Of a stretch of DNA of 64,000 nt, positions 61,153 through 64,000 are shown piece after piece. Source of the stretch: JADFNB01 sp036397455. GTDB taxonomy: Bacteria; Gemmatimonadota; Gemmatimonadetes; Gemmatimonadales; GWC2-71-9. The position numbers were made by a program, and so were the translations under genes. A model generated the notes under the pieces. The model ran no database searches. It had not been told where the DNA came from and worked only from the letters and a program-made list of their open reading frames with translations. The first letter of the stretch is position 1. The number at the start of each line of letters is the position of its first letter. Location of the stretch: the NCBI GenBank assembly GCA_036397455.1, contig DASWIX010000079.1, positions 124,001 through 188,000 on the forward strand, read 5' to 3'.

Positions 61153-61197
61153 GGCGAGCGGGTTGACACCCCGAACCACGCCGGGCACCCTTTCACC

Positions 61198-62094
61198 GTG
61201 CGCCCTAGAGGTATGTGCCTCGGTCTGACGTTGTTCGCAGCGTTGCCGGCGTCGGGTCAGGTTCCCGAGTGGGCCGAGCTGTGGCGGGTCGTGAGCGTCA
61301 CCCTCCCCGGCCCCGCCGCCCTCCAACACGGCCCGACCGCCACATTCTGGAATCCGGCGGCCGTCAACGATGGAACGGGGCTCGGCGGCGGGATCGAAGT
61401 GCTGCAAACGCCTGACGTGGTGTCGCTGAGCTCGGTCGTGGTCGGCGTGACACAGCGACTGGGCCATCTAGCCCTTGGGGTCGTCGCCGGACGGGTCTCG
61501 GTTGCCGACCTCGTGCGTACGACGACCTCCCCCACAAGCGAGGCCGGCGACATCCCCGTCTTCTCGCAGTTTGCCGGGGCCGCGTTCGGCGGTCGCGTGG
61601 GCGCCTTTTCGCTCGGGGCACTGGTTCGCGCCCACGACGCCCAGTTCGATACTCGATCCCAAGGCGGGCTCACGCTGGACCTGGGCATACGCGCCACTCC
61701 GGTCGAGCGCCTGAGCCTCGGCGTGTCAACCCGCTTCGTGACGCCGGATCGTCCGGGCGCGCGGGTGGGGGAATACTACGCCGGCACCGAATACCGTCTG
61801 AAGACGGCATCGTTGTGGGGCGCCAGCGCGCTCATCACCGGACGATACGGCGTGGCATACCAACCGACCGTCGGCGTCGAGCATGGACTGTCGGCCGGTC
61901 TGGGCCTTGAGGGGCGGTTCCGGGTCGACTGGGGCTGGGTGCGCGAACTTGGGCCGGTCGCCGCGTCCTGGCGCCCGGTGCTCGGCGTGGAGTTTCGCGC
62001 GGGCCGCTACATCATCACCGTCGCCCGCGGGGCGGGGTTGAACGATGTGGGCGCGGCATTCCGGTTGGGGCTGATCGCCGGCATCACCCAGTGA
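61198..62094 (+). CDS. Outer-membrane beta-barrel-like protein
   Basis: A 298-residue exported protein: signal peptide (cleavage near A-S-G-Q, residue 20), then alternating hydrophobic/polar strands rich in Gly (L-G-G-G-I-E-V, L-A-L-G-V-V-A-G-R-V, G-A-F-S-L-G-A-L-V) typical of small outer-membrane barrels of the PorV/UPF0164 or OprD-less type. No precise family is recognised. The start is GTG 61198 or ATG 61213; neither has a normally spaced ribosome site. It is coupled to rlmN by a GTGA overlap. Confidence 0.72.
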   Translation: MRPRGMCLGLTLFAALPASGQVPEWAELWRVVSVTLPGPAALQHGPTATFWNPAAVNDGTGLGGGIEVLQTPDVVSLSSVVVGVTQRLGHLALGVVAGRVSVADLVRTTTSPTSEAGDIPVFSQFAGAAFGGRVGAFSLGALVRAHDAQFDTRSQGGLTLDLGIRATPVERLSLGVSTRFVTPDRPGARVGEYYAGTEYRLKTASLWGASALITGRYGVAYQPTVGVEHGLSAGLGLEGRFRVDWGWVRELGPVAASWRPVLGVEFRAGRYIITVARGAGLNDVGAAFRLGLIAGITQ

Positions 62095-63152
62095 CCTGGT
62101 TCGACCGGCCGCCGCTCGACGCGGAACGTGAGGTGGAGACCTGGGTCGCCGCGCACGGTCTGCCGCGGTACCGCGCGTCGCAGATCGCCCCACGCCTCTG
62201 GACCCGCCCCATCGCGTCGTGGGACGAGGCGACCGACCTGCCACGCGCGCTCATCGAGCTGCTCCGACGTGAACACCCCGTACCCCGCGCAACCCTCGCC
62301 ATCCGGCAACAGTCGGTCGACGGAACGATCAAGTATCTGTGGCAGCTGGATGACGCGACCGCGGTCGAGGCGGTTCTGATCCCCGAACGCCGGCGCCGCA
62401 CGCTGTGCCTATCCTCACAGGCGGGGTGCGCGTTTGCGTGCACCTTCTGCGCCACGGGCCGCATGGGATTCGGCCGGCACCTCTCGCCCTGGGAGATCGC
62501 GGCGCAGGTCCGCGAGTTGATGCTGCGACCTGACGAAACCGCACCCACGAACGTCGTGTTCATGGGCATGGGAGAGCCGTTGCACAACTGGCGGAGCGTC
62601 GACACCGCCCTCACGATCCTGAACGCGCCATCGGGTCTCGGCATCGGCGCCCGGCACGTCACCGTCAGCACGGTCGGGCTGGTCCCCGGCCTGCGACGGC
62701 TCGCCGCCCGGCCCGAGCAGTTCGGCGTCGCCCTGTCGTTGCACTCGCCGTTCAGCGATCGGCGCGCCCAACTGATGCCGGTCGAGCGAAAATACCCGCT
62801 CCCCACGGTCCTCGATGCGCTCCGCGCGTTCCGACGCCGCGTCACCTTCGAGTACGTGATGATCGACGGGTTCAACGACCGCTCGGAAGATGCCACGGCC
62901 CTGGCGACACTGGCCCCGGACCTGCACGCGCACGTCAACCTGCTCGCGTTGCATCCCGGCGGCGACGGGAACCTCCGCCCGTCGCCACCCGAACGGATCG
63001 AGACGTTCGCCGGCTGGTTGCGCGCCCGCGGTACCAACGCGACCGTCCGAAGGAGCCGTGGCCTCGATATCGACGCGGCCTGTGGGCAGCTACGGATAGC
63101 GGCCGAACTGGGCCGCGTCGCGCCCCAGCACGACGGTCACGTCGAGCAGTAG
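62091..63152 (+). CDS. rlmN: 23S rRNA/tRNA adenine-C2 methyltransferase RlmN
   Basis: A 353-residue radical SAM methylase of A2503 in 23S rRNA and A37 in tRNA. Cluster motif C-A-F-A-C-T-F-C, the G-M-G-E-P-L motif, the product-strand blocks (A-L-S-L-H, F-E-Y-V-M-I), and a C-terminal V-R-R-S-R-G-L-D-I-D-A-A-C-G-Q-L with the second catalytic Cys. The mechanism Cys pair is therefore complete. GTG start in the GTGA overlap. Its 3' end overlaps the opposite LytR_C gene by 63 bases. Confidence 0.95.
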   Translation: MTWFDRPPLDAEREVETWVAAHGLPRYRASQIAPRLWTRPIASWDEATDLPRALIELLRREHPVPRATLAIRQQSVDGTIKYLWQLDDATAVEAVLIPERRRRTLCLSSQAGCAFACTFCATGRMGFGRHLSPWEIAAQVRELMLRPDETAPTNVVFMGMGEPLHNWRSVDTALTILNAPSGLGIGARHVTVSTVGLVPGLRRLAARPEQFGVALSLHSPFSDRRAQLMPVERKYPLPTVLDALRAFRRRVTFEYVMIDGFNDRSEDATALATLAPDLHAHVNLLALHPGGDGNLRPSPPERIETFAGWLRARGTNATVRRSRGLDIDAACGQLRIAAELGRVAPQHDGHVEQ

Positions 63153-63503
63153 GCGGGCATCGGGATCGAGCACGATCCTGCCGAATCCCAACGCATCGCG
63201 CACCGGAATCGCGGCCGTCGTGTCCCCGCGCCGGACACGCAGCACCGTCGAGTCTTGCGGCTCCCCGGCGGCGGACCCGTACGACACGACGTCCAGCCCC
63301 TGACTCCGCAGGTAGTGGGTCGCGCGTCGCGCCAGCCCGTCGATCGCGGAGGCGTTGAGAACCTCGATCGCGAGCGGGATCACTTCGCCCGGCACCAGTG
63401 GTGGTGTCACCGACTTCGGGCGCGGGTTGACCCGCCACACCACCGCGGCCACCACCGCAACGACGATCAGCGTCGCGACCGACTTTACGCCAGTGTGCGC
63501 CAA
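63090..63503 (-). CDS. LytR C-terminal-domain protein
   Basis: A 137-residue protein with one N-terminal membrane helix (about 8-24) and a LytR_C domain (I-E-V-L-N-A-S-A-I-D-G-L-A-R-R-A ... D-S-T-V-L-R-V-R-R-G-D ... L-L-L-D-V-T-V-V-L-G). The LytR_C domain binds cell-wall or polysaccharide ligands. It follows yqeK with a 19-base overlap, a known gene order (yqeK-lytR_C-rsfS). Confidence 0.88.
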   Translation of the reverse strand: MAHTGVKSVATLIVVAVVAAVVWRVNPRPKSVTPPLVPGEVIPLAIEVLNASAIDGLARRATHYLRSQGLDVVSYGSAAGEPQDSTVLRVRRGDTTAAIPVRDALGFGRIVLDPDARLLLDVTVVLGRDAAQFGRYP

Positions 63504-64000
63504 AACTCGACCGTCTCCGGCTGGAGTCGTTTGCCGGCGTTGAGCAGGTAGGCGATCCGCTCGCGCGCAACCGCACGCAGCACGACGGGCATCTGGAAAG
63601 GCACCCGATCACACAGCGCCTGCCTCGCGCGGTCCTGGACACCGCGCCCCGGTTCGAGGTAGTCCGCCAGGTAGAGCATGCGTCCGACCTGATCCCAACC
63701 AGCGTACCCGACCGAGTGATATCGCACGGCGTCGAGCACGCCCCGGTCGGTCTCGCCCTCCCGCGCGGCGCGCGCGGCCGCCGCCGGACCGTGCACCAAC
63801 TTGGGGTGAGGTAACGCGGACCCCGCCCACTCGCGCAACGCGTGCAGGGGGGCATCCTTCAAGGCGTCGTGCAGATACGCCGCCCGCAGCCATCGGCGGC
63901 GTTCGGCGGCCGGGACAGCCATGTCCGATGCCCATCGTTCGAGCAGCGCCGCGACCCGTTCGATATGGGCGCGTCGCGCCGGCGACACGTGCGCCCATAC
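63485..64000 (-). CDS. yqeK: YqeK-like HD-domain hydrolase, 5' end probably outside window
   Basis: At least 172 residues of a small HD-domain protein of the YqeK family (Ap4A/bis-5'-nucleosyl tetraphosphatase, symmetrical type). Seen: H-I-E-R-V-A-A-L-L near the start, the HD motif A-A-Y-L-H-D-A-L-K-D, H-G-P-A-A-A and V-R-Y-H-S-V-G. M-L-Y-L-A-D-Y-L-E-P-G follows. The frame stays open to the window edge with V-W-A-H-V-S-P-A-R-R, which looks like true N-terminal sequence; GTG 63988 is a possible internal start. Confidence 0.88.
   Translation of the reverse strand, partial: VWAHVSPARRAHIERVAALLERWASDMAVPAAERRRWLRAAYLHDALKDAPLHALREWAGSALPHPKLVHGPAAAARAAREGETDRGVLDAVRYHSVGYAGWDQVGRMLYLADYLEPGRGVQDRARQALCDRVPFQMPVVLRAVARERIAYLLNAGKRLQPETVEFWRTLA

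Noticed and set aside
61163..61168. TTGACA as -35 box of the barrel-protein gene
   Set aside because: No acceptable -10 element lies 15-19 bases downstream; the region reads CACCCT.
1..64000. CRISPR arrays, tRNA and rRNA genes
   Set aside because: No regularly spaced direct repeats and no cloverleaf or rRNA-like sequence were noticed by eye in the intergenic gaps; most of the window is coding.

Overview
The window is GC-rich bacterial chromosome from a Gram-negative, aerobic, chemoheterotrophic organism. It has lipoproteins, an outer-membrane-type barrel protein, an A-type cytochrome c oxidase and many c-type cytochromes. The giant Big-2/propeller protein, the cytochrome oxidase gene order and the general gene stock fit a Gemmatimonadota-like lineage, but there is no rRNA here and this placement is inference. 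No rRNA, tRNA or CRISPR array was seen.

Layout. (1) 1-9.25 kb: 3' part of a giant exported protein. It has a beta-helix-like N-terminal part, then five tandem modules of two Big-2 Ig domains plus a seven-bladed propeller, then a glutamine-amidotransferase-like C-terminus. (2) 9.27-12.9 kb: rng-rplU-rpmA, with a good sigma70-type promoter, and an acyl-CoA dehydrogenase. (3) 13.0-15.3 kb: a small accessory patch holding a frameshifted small gene, a DUF6941-like gene, a 65-aa orphan, a HicB-like antitoxin without HicA, a transposase remnant and a Uma2 nuclease. (4) 15.3-23.0 kb: the NfeD/FloA membrane-domain operon, a DUF305/LVIVD lipoprotein pair, a short RecQ and a YcnI-like protein. (5) 23.1-40.0 kb: a long minus-strand redox array. 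(6) 40.1-41.2 kb: an HmuY-like protein and a membrane protein. (7) 41.2-52.6 kb: an acyl-CoA catabolic operon of enoyl-CoA hydratase, split AtuA, a secreted subtilase, an acyl-CoA carboxyltransferase, a B12 subunit, a baeRF protein, a mutase and MeaB. (8) 52.6-61.0 kb: DUF502, two CorC-type CBS proteins, ybeY, pgpH, phoH and aspS. (9) 61.2-64.0 kb: a barrel protein, rlmN, a LytR_C protein and yqeK.

The most interesting region is 24.5-40 kb. In transcription order it encodes a membrane protein, an Mrp-type Fe-S carrier ATPase, a zinc-ribbon/PCP_red protein, a ferredoxin, a tandem universal stress protein with two PCP_red-like domains, a SPASM radical SAM enzyme with another PCP_red domain, a CydA-like cytochrome bd-superfamily subunit without CydB, two membrane-anchored c-type cytochromes, a dihaem/ethylbenzene-dehydrogenase-like cytochrome, a cupredoxin-like lipoprotein, and then the cytochrome c oxidase set ctaC-ctaD-ctaE-subunit IV-ctaB. 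I infer a c-type-cytochrome-linked CydA-family complex with its own maturation or regulatory module, placed directly upstream of the haem-copper oxidase.

The mutase at 49.9-51.5 kb would normally be called methylmalonyl-CoA mutase. Its two substrate-specificity positions are Phe77 and Gln195, the isobutyryl-CoA-mutase pattern. Translational coupling is very common: fifteen gene junctions are four-base ATGA or GTGA overlaps. Start codons were chosen from Shine-Dalgarno sequences, family N-termini and these overlaps, so many are shorter than the longest open frame.
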